Positions 12,101 through 24,197 are shown, counted from the stretch's first letter. The stretch is 64,000 bases of DNA from Neocallimastix lanati (nom. inval.) (GCA_016946835.1 JACVTC010000073.1:663501-727500), one strand, 5' to 3'. Translations and numbers: made by a program. Notes: a model not told the origin generated them from the letters alone.

Positions 12101-13332
12101 TTATAGCAATTTCAATTTATTATGGTTTTGAAATTTATCAAATTGATATTAAAGCGGCATATTTAAATGCTGACTTAGAGGAAGAATTATATATGGAAAT
12201 ACCTGAAGGTAGTGAAGATTATGGTAAAGGCTATTGGAAGTTGAACAAAGCGATTTATGGCTTAAAACAAGCTGGTCGTATGTGGAATAATAAATTAGAT
12301 AGTGTTCTTACTGAAATAGGTTTTGAAAGATTAAAGAGCGAACCATGTGTTTATATATTGAAAGATAAGAATAAGAATATTATTTGTATAATTGCTATTT
12401 ATGTTGATGATATCCTAATTTCTGGAAAGAAAAGTGTTATAGATAGAATTAAATTAGAAATTAAAGACAAATTCAATTTAAGTGACTTAGGAATGGTTGA
12501 TTTCATAATAGGAATCAAATTTATTAAATGCAAGGATGGTTATATTATGCATCAAATACAATATTTAAATGATATCTTAGACAGATTTGACATTGATAAA
12601 TACAATGCGATATCAAATATGATGTATACTGAAAATGAGAAATTAAGAGAAACAAAGTTTGATAAAACTACATATATGCAGGCTGTAGGATGCTTACTAT
12701 ATTTAGCTATGGGAACAAGACCAGATATTATGTATGCGACAAGTAAAGCTACTAGAAAGAATCAAGATCCTACTCTCGAAGATTGGATGAATGTTATCAA
12801 GATTTTTAGATACTTAAAAGGTACAAAACATTATGGTTTAAAGATTACTAAAGACATTAATATAAGAGTATATGTAGACGCAGATCTAGGTGGTGATAGA
12901 GAGACAAAAAGATCAACTACTGGTTTCGTAATATTTATGGGTTCAGCTCCTGTGACATGGTATTCAAAGTTGCAACACTGCGTAGCTATATCTACCGCTG
13001 AAAGTGAATATTATAGTCTGAATGAATGTGCTTTGAAATGTATGTGGTTAAGAAATTTACTGAATGAATTAGGCATAAAAATTGATTGTATAACAATTAA
13101 CATTGATAATAGAGCTGCAATTTATAACAGTAAGAATGAAACAATTAATCCAAAATCAAGACACATAGATTTGAGATATCATAAAATAAGAGAATTGATA
13201 AAAGAAGATAAAATAGACCTCAAGTATATCAAATCACAATACAATATTGCAGACGGTTTTACCAAATACCTTAATGGTACTTTAACGAAAAAATTCAAGA
13301 ACTCTTTACTATACAAAATTTATGAATATTAA
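9094..13332 (+). CDS. Copia pol: protease, integrase, reverse transcriptase, RNase H (+1 frame to gag)
   Basis: No ATG opens this frame at a sensible place. It is taken to be made as a Gag-Pol fusion by +1 frameshifting near 9094-9134, so the left edge is approximate. In order: aspartic protease (DSG at 9337, in LDSGTTYHM); integrase zinc region (HRRLGH near 9763, then CKTC); integrase core with Asp at 9925, Asp at 10111 and Glu at 10219, a D-D-35-E spacing, followed by GRIERLHGSL; an Asn-rich linker of about 350 residues (roughly 10700-11760) with no recognisable domain; reverse transcriptase with IDIKAAYLNADL and YVDD at 12400-12411; RNase H with VDADLGGD and STAESEYYS; and the terminal IADGFTKYL. 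No stop interrupts it. The Asn-rich insert matches the low-complexity bias of the host genome. Confidence 0.92.
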   Translation: MGGETRCLNSTVNEVNKQDKHREYFFKDYNDAYNIETGNASRSILPFNKPSYFKENKNKQNKKLNDNNKNKLTKNISTWTLDSGTTYHMICDPNLLSNYKKHNRRIYFANGEYVKCRGIGTYIGYINDNKITLKNVLYVPSFKKNLLSVDCLSEQGYKTVFCKRNNKNCVILFNSKNNRICTTYSNYSRTYIIWTSKNKINFYNNDINCNNANSEEEESLYVWHRRLGHYNLGTLRKTLKRIYIKCKCKTCAKTKLKSFPHYPSDSRATEPFELVHMDTVTINSRSMYGNKYFVSILDDYTRFGWVLFIKSKRDVFNAFLNWYNNIKNIFNKNIKRLRTDNGTEFTNNKIIEFCNINGITHEFSVPYEPQQNGRIERLHGSLLPNARAMLEDARLNHVFWEDAIRTANYIHNRMPHRGIDNNVPYELLYNEKVDYSRFRVFGCQVFFLVPKQFRNKLTNSSLPGIFLGYDTNPTAYRIFDITNNKVVISRSVVFFEDIPGNGSAPPSPPDLINFTPYYEIGGSNDDEDVVDFEDNNVNDKSINENNNNMENSTNNNVDNNNNMNNNINDNINGYTNYYYNNLDYPPPNNLYYYNPYAFVNYPNNFQNHYAPNQYNLNPYNNLNYCIPPNYYNYTAQNFPSPVLNSQNGHHINYQNLNVSNNSNINQNNLNQLNSNDVDHLNQNNLNNNSNQNNSDNNDQFNSNNLNQGNLNNLNQVISNNNLKQGSPNDNLNQAIQNDNVNKNNRNNLNDQTNSINNVNNINNVNQLTQNNSKYNNTRVEEIISKIPRVTDNGDYNKRDGKSIDLNNLTNRNNNSSSTSGNSNAEINQNINKQNINKPYASKSNVSTSDNMNKDKESILSKRKHVEEMNEEELNDRNESNNYKKRRASNYYNLVALNCSEMELPLPNSYKDIFDRPDKEEWLKAIETELNNMKNMEVYTLVKEIPKGKNIISAKWVFSYKRNDVGIIIRFKARLVARGFTQIYGIDYIETFSPTLKQDSLRVIIAISIYYGFEIYQIDIKAAYLNADLEEELYMEIPEGSEDYGKGYWKLNKAIYGLKQAGRMWNNKLDSVLTEIGFERLKSEPCVYILKDKNKNIICIIAIYVDDILISGKKSVIDRIKLEIKDKFNLSDLGMVDFIIGIKFIKCKDGYIMHQIQYLNDILDRFDIDKYNAISNMMYTENEKLRETKFDKTTYMQAVGCLLYLAMGTRPDIMYATSKATRKNQDPTLEDWMNVIKIFRYLKGTKHYGLKITKDINIRVYVDADLGGDRETKRSTTGFVIFMGSAPVTWYSKLQHCVAISTAESEYYSLNECALKCMWLRNLLNELGIKIDCITINIDNRAAIYNSKNETINPKSRHIDLRYHKIRELIKEDKIDLKYIKSQYNIADGFTKYLNGTLTKKFKNSLLYKIYEY

Positions 13333-13345
13333 ACTTACGGGGGAA

Positions 13346-13584
13346 TGTTAGAAATTAAGTTTAATATTACACAAGTATAAATAATATAAATAATATAATG
13401 TATATAGTATAACATAGATATATGAGCTAGCGTACGTAATAGTGGCGTAAAATAAGTTATATGATATATGTAATAAATGTATGTGAATCATGTGTAAATG
13501 TAATAGTATAAAATACATGTAAAATTAAAATTTAATATATGTACACCTTTGATATTTATTAATAAAGTTATATATTTCACAACA
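13346..13584 (+). repeat. 3' LTR of the complete copia element
   Basis: 239 bp, TGTT...AACA, matching the 5' LTR without a difference that I can see. It is followed at once by the right-hand target duplication ATTAT. Confidence 0.95.
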
Positions 13585-13589
13585 ATTAT

Positions 13590-14359
13590 TAAAAAAAAAA
13601 TAATGAAATGATAATAAAAATATGAATTTAAAATTTTGATTAGATCATGTGTAATTTTAAAATTTTATAAAAAAATTACATATATTTATAAATAGTTATA
13701 TAATAATTAAAGAACCATATAAATATTTTCAATATATTTATTATATATAATATATAATTATTTCAAATATTCATAGAAAAAAAAAACTTATTAAAGATTT
13801 TATATATTATCATGTAAATAATTTTTTATTATAAAAAAAAATTTAAAAATAATAAAAAATTTTAATTTATGATTCTCTTTTAGTACATTTTTAAAAAAAA
13901 ATTTTTGATACATTTTTATCAAATGATGATTGGGTTTATATAATATTCAAACTTATTTTTCGTATACATTTATTAAAATTAATTGAAATTTTAATATTTA
14001 GATATTCTATTAAGTAATAATAAAATATTTAAAATAAATAATTAAAAAAATAATAAAATTCATTTTTTATTTATTATTTATAATTTTTCATAAAAAATAA
14101 TAAAGGTAAAAATCATTTTAGTATATTATGTATTATATTTTAAAAAATGAATTATATATTATTATAAAAATGCACTAAAAGCAATATACATTTTTTATCA
14201 GTGTTTCAGTAAACAAATTTGAACATAAAAATAATTTTCATATAAAAAATTATATAAATGTATAATATAACCAACAACAAAATGATATAATTGAACAAAA
14301 AATAAATTTTAAATTTTTTTTTTTTTTTTTTTGTAATAATAAATTTAAATAAATAAAAG
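13590..14359. other. AT-rich intergenic stretch upstream of DPM3
   Basis: No coding segment seen. It contains A/T runs and a T17 tract just before the DPM3 start (about 14315-14331). Confidence 0.6.
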
Positions 14360-15676
14360 ATGTCAAAGGCAACAAAATTTATAACCAATTTTAGCTGTTG
14401 TGCCCTCATTTGGCTCATTTTATCTTTACACAATATTTTATGCCCATCTATTAAATTCCCAGTCTGGCTTGACGAAATTTTACCAGTTGTAAATATTATA
14501 AATATTTCACTAATAATAAATATTATATATATAATTTTTTATTATTATATTTTTCTATTTTTTTTTTTAATTTAATATTATTATAAATAATAATGGTTGT
14601 ATTTATTATTCAGAAAAACAATATATAAATATAAAAATTCTAAGGATAATCAATGTATCCGCTTCTGTTAAATATATAATTATATATAATTATATTAAAA
14701 TTATAATAATATTAGAATCATAATAACATTTTCGAATTTTTTAGTAAAAAAAAAAAAATAAAAAAATAAAAAATAAAAATAAATATATAAATAAACAAGA
14801 CAAAAATAAAATATAAATAAATGTTTTTAAATAAATAAAATAAGCAATAAAACAATTAGATCGATAAATGTATAATAATGATAATAAATAATAAATTGAT
14901 TAATAAAAATGAATAATATAATATTGAATTAAAGATAATTTTCAAATAAAGAATCTATCAATCAATAATCTAAATTAATATATTGCCAAAAATAATGATT
15001 ATATAACGTAAAATAAAATATTAATAAGAAATAATTTACAAAAATAAAAGTTAAAATTTAAAAAAATGAAAAATACATTATTAATAAAAATATTAATATT
15101 TATTTTGAGAAAAGAAAATATAAATATAATATAATAAATTATATGCAATAAATTAATAGTAAAGAAAGTATATAAAAAAATTGAAATATAATATTTTTTC
15201 AAACTAGTTTTGTTAAAAATCATGATAAAAAATTCGTTAAAAAATAATAAATTTAATAATAAAAATTAATTTTCCATATTTAATGAAACAGAAGATTTTA
15301 AAATATATTTGTTGTTCTAATACTCTTTAATAAATTTATTAAAAAATTAATTTATGCATAAATTTTTCTAAATGTAGTTTCCATTTGAAGTACTAATTGC
15401 ATTCTGTGCTTACTCCATGATTAATGTTGGTTGGAAGTTAATCACTTTCGTTGATACTCCAGAAGACTACACCAGCCTTTTAAAGGTAAATTAAAATATA
15501 AAAAAGAGAATCTTCATAACATATTAAATACTTATAATATTTTTTTCTCAATTCTTTTTTTTTTAAAAAAAAATAAATAATTTATATATATATGTTTATC
15601 ATTATATGAAATTTGAATATTAAAGGAAATTGATACTGCCAAAGAAGACTTACGTTCTAAGGGTTTAGACATATAA
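14360..15676 (+). CDS. DPM3: Dolichol-phosphate mannosyltransferase subunit 3 (DPM3), 3 exons
   Basis: Exons 14360-14488, 15378-15485 and 15626-15676, all GT..AG and phase 0, give 95 residues, close to the 92 of human DPM3. Two hydrophobic segments (about residues 9-27 and 46-64) are joined by a Pro-rich turn. The C-terminal tail reads TFVDTPEDYTSLLKEIDTAK, then EDLRSKGLDI; this is the family signature, a TF-D-pair followed by a short coiled coil and a terminal DLR-KG-like motif. DPM3 sits in the ER membrane and tethers the catalytic subunit DPM1, which makes dolichol-P-mannose from GDP-mannose for N-glycans, O-mannose and GPI anchors. The first intron is long (889 bp) and almost pure A/T; the second is 140 bp. 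Each exon is short enough to escape simple ORF searches. The tail match makes the call strong. Confidence 0.88.
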
Positions 15677-16291
15677 GAAATTGAAAATGAAGAATTAAAT
15701 AGCAATTATTTATAAAATCAAAAAAAAAAAAAATAATAAAAAAAAAAGTAAAAAGATAACCTCAAAAAATTTAATTAAAATAATAAAGTAATAAAATGAA
15801 ATAAAAAAAAATAATTTTTACAAATAAAAATTTAAATATTTAAATATAATAAATATTATAATTCTCTTAAAAAAAATAATAATAAATTAATAAAGGTTAA
15901 TAAATAGTATTAAACGTAAATAGCTAGATAAAGAATATTTTTAACCTATAAAATAATAAATAATTAAAAAAAAAAATTCATAATAAATAATAAAAATAAC
16001 TTTAGAAATAAAAAAAAAAAAAATAAAAATAAAAATAAAAAAAGGTGTTAAAGTTTGTATGAAATAGGAAGGAATTCAGAAGTTGTCTTTTTTTTTTTAT
16101 GAAGAAAATATGTTATTAAAATTAATATTGTATTTTTATTATTATATATTAAAGTCAATTTGTTTTGAATAAAAGGAAATAATTAAAGAAAAAGATAAAA
16201 TACAAAACTGATTTTAAAATTTATTAACAAAAAAAAAAAGTTAGGAGTAATAAAATTTAATAGTTGATTTAATAGGTATTTATCTATAAAT

Positions 16292-16338
<47 letters not shown>

Positions 16339-16343
16339 TTCAT

Positions 16344-16386
<43 letters not shown>

Positions 16387-17261
16387 ATTAGTCTATTTAT
16401 ATCATAGTAATAACTTTTAAATTTTCTCTTTATTTTCATTGTATTATATTAACTTTAATTAATAAATAAAACAATAGAAGTGTACGCTTTTCTTTGTCTA
16501 GAAAAAAAAAAAAAAAAAAAAAAAAAAATATTGATGAAAAAAATAAATATAATTAGATATTAATAATTCATATCGTTTATAAGTTAAATTATTAAAGTAT
16601 GTTAATACAAGTCAGAATTTTAACAATTATATACCACGTTACTATTATAACAAATAATACAAATTCATTTACTTTAAGTACAAAAAATATTTTTATTCAT
16701 AAACTTAAAAAGAAATATAAAATTTTATTTTGTTGATAACTAATAATGTATTATTGCTTATAGCTTATATTAGCATTCTAAAATACTATATAAAGTATTA
16801 TATTTTTTTTTTTCTTTTCTTTTTGAACTTTTATTATTAAGAATTAAAATTAATAGTACTTTCGAATAAAATAATAATTACGTAATATCTAACCTTTATT
16901 ATAGAATAAATTTTATTTTGAAATTAAAAATGGATAATAATAATAAAATTTATAATATAAATAATAATATAGAGATAATAAATATTTTTTCATATAAATC
17001 ATTTTTTATATCATAATTAATGTATTAATAATAAAAATTAACATTTTTTAAATAAACTATAAAATATAGCTTTTTATATTATTTGTATTAAAACATTATA
17101 ATAAATTCAACAATAATTTAATGAATTGTAATATTATTATATAATTTAAACATTTTTATTTTTCTTTATGATTTTATTATTTTTTGATTTGATTTACAAT
17201 ATAGAATAATATCAATTATATATATAATACTATTATTTTTTTATTGATATATTAAACTAAA
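15677..17261. other. Intergenic, with tetranucleotide microsatellites
   Basis: No gene seen. It contains a TTTA repeat at about 16285-16340 running into a TTAG repeat at about 16346-16390, and poly(A) near 16502-16528. The rest is AT-rich filler. Confidence 0.65.
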
Positions 17262-18023
17262 ATGAAAATCCAATATGCATCAGATTTACACTTAGAATTT
17301 GAAATAAATTCGGAATATATTTCTAATAATCCATTAAATGTTACAGGAGATATTTTAGTATTGGCAGGCGACATAGGTATCATGGGAACTTCTAGCTATA
17401 AGGAAAATCCATTTTGGGATTGGGCATCAAAAAATTATGAACAAGTTATTGTTGCCTACGGAAATCATGAATTTTATAATTCTTATGATCTTTCAACAAT
17501 GCAAGACGGATTTATTGATGAAATAAGGAAGAATATTCATTATTACTATAATTGTGTAGTAACTATTCAAGATGTGGATTTTATAGTATCAACATTATGG
17601 TCTCATATAGAAAAAAAAAAGGATATTATTCATATGAAGGTTAATGATTTTAAGAAAATACATTACAAAGATAAATTATTAATACCTGATGATATAAATG
17701 TTGAACATGAGAAATGCTTAAACTTTATTAATAAATCTTTAAAGGAAAGTAAAGCAAAAAAGAAAGTAATAATAACACATTACGTTCCATCAAAGAATTT
17801 AACTGCACCAGAGTTTAAAAATTCAAATTTTGAAGAAGCATTCACTGTTGATATAACAAAAGTTATTAAAAAAAGTGAAGCAAAATATTGGATTTATGGA
17901 CATTCACATAGAAATATACCTGAAAAAACAATTGGTAAAACAAAATGTGTATGCAATCAATTCGGTTATGTATTTGCCAATGAACATAAATCATTTGATA
18001 ATAATAAATTCATTACATTATAA
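17262..18023 (+). CDS. Calcineurin-like metallophosphoesterase, bacterial-looking, intronless
   Basis: A single exon of 253 codons. It has the full set of metallophosphoesterase motifs: D8-x-H10 (ASDLHLEF), G36-D37 (LAGDIG), G67-N68-H69-E70 (YGNHEF), H173 (THYVP) and G213-H214-x-H216 (YGHSHR). These bind the two-metal centre that hydrolyses phosphoester bonds; the substrate cannot be told from sequence. No signal peptide or membrane segment is visible, so it is probably cytosolic. Length and layout resemble small bacterial phosphoesterases, and the absence of introns contrasts with the spliced host genes around it, which is consistent with transfer from gut bacteria. That origin is inference. 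The ATG chosen is the first in frame and begins the MKIQYASDLH strand where such proteins usually start. Confidence 0.88.
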   Translation: MKIQYASDLHLEFEINSEYISNNPLNVTGDILVLAGDIGIMGTSSYKENPFWDWASKNYEQVIVAYGNHEFYNSYDLSTMQDGFIDEIRKNIHYYYNCVVTIQDVDFIVSTLWSHIEKKKDIIHMKVNDFKKIHYKDKLLIPDDINVEHEKCLNFINKSLKESKAKKKVIITHYVPSKNLTAPEFKNSNFEEAFTVDITKVIKKSEAKYWIYGHSHRNIPEKTIGKTKCVCNQFGYVFANEHKSFDNNKFITL

Positions 18024-19772
18024 TTAAATATATATATAAATGTTGTTTTAATGTTGAGACTATAGTCTCTATAATTCATATATATAGTATATTTATTATA
18101 TATATATAAATATTAAAAAAAAAAAAAAAAGGATGAATATATTAATGTTTTGTAATTTAGTAATTTTTTTTTTTTTTAAAAAAATATATGTAAATATAAT
18201 TAATAAATAAATTTATATATATATATATATTTAATATTATTTTAATAAAATGTATAATAATGATATAATTAAACATAAAAAATAAAAATAAAACCACTTT
18301 TAAATATTTTAAAATATATTAAATAAAAATTAAAAGAAAATAATAATAATAAACTTATTTTTTGTTAAAATTTATTGTTTAATATATTGTTAAATTAATT
18401 ATTTTAAATATTTAATCCATTATATAATATTGTAATAAGAATTGTTATATATGCATTTTTTTTTTCTTTAATTTTATTATTAAACAATAAATCATAATAA
18501 ATAAAAATTTAATATCATTAATGAGCTATAATATCTAATACTGAGAAACAAGTTATTTTAATTCATAAATAAAAAAATTTTTTTTTTTTTGAAAATTATG
18601 ACAATGAAAGTTATGCCCTTTTTCTTCCACAATAATTTCATTCAAATATAAATCAATATATTATAAGTATTTCAAATTATCTATTATACAATATTTAATA
18701 TTTATTATTCTATTTATAATATTCAATATATTATTTGTTATATATATATTATTTATTATATATTTAATATTTAATATTTATTATTTATTATTTATTATTC
18801 TATTTATAATATTCAATATATTATTTAATATTTATTTATTATTATTATTTATATATAATTTCTTTTTTATAGATAAATAAAATAAAAAATAAAACTATTT
18901 AAAATACATTTACATATTTAAAAGATAGTATACAATAATTAAATTAATACTATAAATATATGAAACTGTAATAGAACAATAAAAGAAAAACTTTTAATAG
19001 AGATTTAATATGACCTTAAAATTAAAAAATAAAAAGGTCTATAAAATTTAATAAATTATTCTTTCTCAACAATATTTTTATTAAAATAAAAAAAGTCAAT
19101 TGGTATATGAATTATAATTTATATATAATATAAATAATTATTTTTTTTATATTAAAAAAATATATATATATTTTTAAAGAATTCAAAATAATTATTATAT
19201 AATCAATATTTTTCTATTTTTTATTTCTAGCATTTATTTAATTTTTATATTTCAATATTTAATATATAAAAAAAATCTGATATAATGATATAATAGTATA
19301 ATGATATTTTAATACAAAAAATTTATAAATTGTTACAATGATTGTACATATAATAGCCAATGATATTTTAATGTATTATTTATATAAAATTATATTATAA
19401 ATCAATTAATAGATAAAAAATATTAAAAAAAAAAAAAAATAAAAAAAATAAAAAAATTTTTTAAATTTTTTCTTAGAAAAATAATATAGACCAATCATAC
19501 TTAAATAAAGTATTTTAAATACAAATCATTATTTAGGATATAAGATCAAATGTATACAAATAATTATATATAATGGAATATTATTACAATATATATTTTT
19601 TAAAGAAAACTATTGTGTCATAAATTGAATTAATATATAGGAAGTAGAGTGTTTAATAATTATTTAACTAATTATTACGGCAAATTTGGAAATTTAAAAA
19701 AAAATATAAATATATAAACATTCCTTTCAAAATAATTCCCTTTTTAAATCATAAAGTTTTTCATTTATTAAA
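18024..19772. other. AT-rich intergenic stretch
   Basis: Only TATATA-type runs, homopolymers and AT filler; no coding segment recognised. The last part (about 19680-19772) is slightly less AT-biased and probably holds the eL41 promoter and leader. Confidence 0.6.
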
Positions 19773-20133
19773 ATGAGAGATAAGGTAAAGAATAGTTTAG
19801 AACAGATTTAATACTGTATATTATTGGAAATTAGAATAAAAGATTTATTAAAAATAAGTTAAATGAAGTGATTGAGCATATTGTTAATATTATTTCATTG
19901 TAATTTTTTTTAAATTATAAAATAATAGTGGAGAAAGAAGAGACAGAGAAGACTTAAGCGTAAGAGAAGAAAGATGAGAGCCAGATCTAAAGTAAACATT
20001 TGAAAATATTATAAATATTTTAAATAATATTTATTTGTTTTATATGTTTAAAATTGTAAGAAATAAAATAATTAATTCTTTTTTTTTTTAAAAAAAAAAT
20101 TATATAAATAATAATTTAATTTATTTATAGTAA
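19773..20133 (+). CDS. RPL41: Ribosomal protein eL41 (25 residues, 3 exons)
   Basis: Exon 1 (19773-19784) encodes MRDK, exon 2 (19929-19991) encodes WRKKRQRRLKRK, then RRKMRARSK, and exon 3 begins with the stop codon TAA (20131-20133). Donors are GTAAAG and GTAAAC; both acceptors end ATAG or TATAG. The peptide is the near-invariant 25-residue eL41 of the large ribosomal subunit, one of the smallest eukaryotic proteins, almost entirely Arg/Lys. Unspliced, exon 1 stops after a few codons and exon 2 would add only three codons before a TGA. The 3' UTR is the less AT-rich stretch after 20133. Identification rests on an almost complete match to the known family, with Gln where other species have Thr or Met at the variable position. 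Confidence 0.93.
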
Positions 20134-21978
20134 TCTGCTTGAGACATTCTGAATCTTAAAAGCGTGTCTATTACTGGTTTTTGATATATAAGTATTTGAA
20201 GAAAACATTGAACTTTCTTTTTTTGAGGAAAAGCTTAATTAATGGGTTTTTCATTCTAAACTAAATATTATGAGAAATAAATAAATTAAACTTTCGTTCA
20301 AGAAAAAGAGAATTTATGTATTAAATCAATGTCTTGTATTTACGAAAACTTAACTAAAAAATTAAAAAAAAAAACAAAAAACAAAAAAATAATAAAATTA
20401 TAAAAAAAAATATAAAAAGAAATAAAAAGTTTATAATTTATCATTATGTGTATTGATTTAGTAAAAAAAAAATACTAGACCACCGCTTAAAACGTATTTA
20501 ATTATGTATTTGAAAGGATTTTAAATTTAAGTTTCCTAAATAGAAGCTTATATAAATATTTTTTCTAATATACATATATATATAATCTTGTGTAATGAAA
20601 TTTAAGTCGTGGTTTAAATAAAGTTTTTAGGTGAATAAGTAAAAATTGAGATTTAGTAAATAAGTAAAGTAATAAAATAAATTAATTATGGATAAATTAT
20701 ATGTAAATAAATACAATTAAATCTTAAAAAGTATAAAATTATAGTAATTAATAAAATCACAACTAATGTAATGTTAATTATTGATTTTTACACTATGACC
20801 AATTTGTATACCATTAGACCTACCGTAATATAAGAGCATTGATGCCGAAACGATAAGGAAAAGAAGAAATATTTTTATAAATAAAGTTTATATATAGTAT
20901 ATAATAATAATAAAAAATAAATTAAGATTGAATTTTACATAGTATTTTCGAGCTTTTTTTATTTTTTTATTTTTTTAATTTTTTTATTTTTTAATTTCAA
21001 ATGTACTTTTCACCTACATGTATTTTTTAAAATAAAATTAATAAAGTTTTGGAAGTGTATTCTCTTCCCTATTTACTATGGGTATTATAATTTTTTTTTT
21101 TTTTTTTGATATATATCTCTTAGTTATATTACATATACTGAAAAGCTCTTAAAAACTTACCTATTAATTAGTTTTACCATAATTATTCTTTTATATAATA
21201 ATTACTAGTTATATAGTTATTTAGATTTAAAATAAGAATTATTAGTTTTGTTTCTTATTTAATAAAAAAAATGCTATAAAATGTTTACTTTATAAAATAA
21301 AGTAAAAAGCTATTCAATGTAATAATAAGAAAAATATATATATAAAATAGAAAAAATATAATTAATCCTTTTCATATTTTTATGATAAAATATAATATTA
21401 AACATTTGACCAAATAATTTTTATATATTAGTAGTTTATATATATATATATATAAACTACTAATATATAATATTATAATCATATATAATATTATAGAAAA
21501 GTTAAAATGATAAATTAATCATTAATTTATTTATCATGAAAATTAATTTAATAAATAAATAAATTTATTATATGTATTATTCATTTAATGAATATTTATT
21601 TAATTTAAAAAAAAAAAAAAGTTTAAAAAATTAATACATCCACAAAACCGTAGTAATCAATATAAAATAAAATAAAAAATTAAAATTTAGTTCAATATAG
21701 TAATGAATATCTTTAAATACATATTTAACCTTTTTTTTTTTTCTTTGTATTTATTTATTTATTAATTTTTTTTTTTTATATTTTTAAAAAAAATTGACAT
21801 ATTCTAGTTTTTAGTGTTATAATTAATAACTTTTTTTTTATTATTTAATATATAAAATTTTAAATTTTATTTTTTTTATTAAATAAATGATAGTCATAAT
21901 TAAAAAGTGTGAATAATTAAACATTTTTAAATAATTTATAAAGTATATTTTATATTATATCTAATAAATAAACATTTA

Positions 21979-22025
<47 letters not shown>

Positions 22026-23830
22026 TTAATTTTATTTTGTTTAATTAATCTTTATATAATATATATTTAACTTACTTTACATTAATTTATATTTACATGA
22101 TCCCTTTATAGTATATTATATAATTAACAATAAAAACTAGTTTTTAAATTATTATATCTATATTTTAAGAAGACTTTCAAATATATACAATTTATATATT
22201 TATATATCATGATAGATAAAAATTATAATGATAAAATGTAATATTATAAATTTTAATCATCGATTAATGTTATCAACATTATTAAATATTTCAATGTACG
22301 TAATTAAATGATGATTATAACTAGTAAAATATTTAAATAATACAATACTAATAAATTTTAGTTATGAAAAGTTTATCATATTTTAACATAATATTTGTTT
22401 TAATCGGATATATCAAATATTCTGATATAAATTATTGATATTATTATGTTTGATATAATGAAATGGTCACGTAATAATAAAATTAATCAAATAAAATTTA
22501 TTTTAATAAAATCATAATGGTATATTAAGAAATCACGATGAGTATATGTACAATTAAGAAAACGGATTATTGATGAAAAAAATAAAATAAAATATATATT
22601 TATGACTTTATTGATAAATTATATTTATATTTAAATATTTTTACTTTACCTTAACTATATGTCTAACTTTTTTTATTACTATTAATAGAAGTTTAATAAA
22701 TTAATATTATAATATTACAAAATCGAAAATTTTTTATTTTTTAGTCTTTTATTATATAATTATTCAAATTTTAATTAATGGTTTAATAATTAAACTGAGT
22801 TTTGATTATTTTTTTTTTCATATTTAAATTTAATATTAATGAAATAATAATGAAGACAGGACATTCATAATATTAGATTTTGTACATAAATATATAAATA
22901 ACAATCTTAAATTACAAATTTTATGGAATAAAAGAGAAATAAAAATTTTATAATCAATAATAAATTTAATTATTATTATTATTTTTTTTTTTTTTAAAAA
23001 AAAAAAGGTTATTTTATATTAAGGTGTGATAAAGTATAATTTAAAATATTTTGCATGATAAAGTATAATTTAAAATATTTTTCATAGGAACACTTTAATT
23101 AAACTAACAAATTAAAAAATTAAAAAAAATATACATAAAAATATACATAAAAATTGGGGATGAAATAATCGAACTATAATCTAAAATATCTATTAAAGTT
23201 TTATACAATTGGAAAAAGTAATGAATTCAGTAAAAAAAAAAAAAAAAGATATATTTAATTATATATCTTCTAATTTAAATTAAAAACTTTTTATATTATA
23301 TATTTATATAATTTGAATAATTAGTAAAATATTTTTTAATTATTTATTATATTAATTATTAAATAAATTAATTATAAAAATTTTTACTTTTGAAAGATTA
23401 TTACTCTAACCTTTTATATTCATTAATTTTCTTTCTAGTTATTATATATTATATATTATATATACTTTATTTCTATCATTTTAATTTGTTTTTTTTGTTT
23501 TTTTTATTTTTTACTATTAAAATTTAAATATTTTATTAACATTCATAAATAATTAACATATAAAATAATAAATATTAAAATTTTGATTATTACTAATTTG
23601 TAAATTAAATTTTATATTAAGAGAATATTAGAAATGAATAAAAAAAAATTTTTGTATATAGAATAAATTAAACTTAAAACTTTATTAATTATATAATTAA
23701 ATGTTTATTTTAATGTTTTACTATTATCTTCTTTTTTCTGTTATTCCTAATTTCTTTTTTAGCATTTTAAAGTTTAATAATGATTGCCATTAATAAATAA
23801 AATTTAATATATAATATTTATAATAAATTA

Positions 23831-24197
23831 ATAATATAATATAATATAATATAATATAATATAATATAATATAATATAATATAATATAATATAATATAAT
23901 ATAATATAATATAATATAATATAATATAATATAATATAATATAATATAATATAATATAATATAATATAATATAATATAATATAATATAATATAATATAAT
24001 ATAATATAATATAATATAATATAATATAATATAATATAATATAATATAATATAATATAATATAATATAATATAATATAATATAATATAATATAATATAAT
24101 ATAATATAATATAATATAATATAATATAATATAATATAATATAATATAATATAATATAATATAATATAATATAATATAATATAATATAATATAATAT
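23831..24197. repeat. Pentanucleotide satellite (ATAAT)n, about 73 copies
   Basis: An almost perfect tandem array of a 5-bp unit, pure A/T, about 367 bp long. Confidence 0.97.

Larger units (their letters stand above)
7776..13584 (+). mobile_element. Complete Ty1/copia LTR retrotransposon (5809 bp)
   Basis: Two 239-bp LTRs flank gag and pol in one orientation. The element is bordered by a 5-bp direct repeat ATTAT (7771-7775 and 13585-13589), the expected target duplication of copia integrases. I find no difference between the two LTRs by eye and no inactivating lesion in gag or pol, so the insertion looks very recent and possibly competent. A purine tract ACGGGGGAA precedes the 3' LTR. It lies divergently 211 bp upstream of the Trf4-type gene. 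Confidence 0.95.

Noticed and set aside
16346-16390. (TTAG)n as telomere-like repeat
   Set aside because: Short, adjoining a TTTA microsatellite and internal; a simple slippage product.
20767-20870. Minus-strand hydrophobic peptide (LLFLIVSASMLLYYGRSN) ending in a stop, and a MVKLIN start with a GTAAGT donor near 21170
   Set aside because: No AG acceptor opens the exon and no set of junctions joins the pieces into a recognisable protein.
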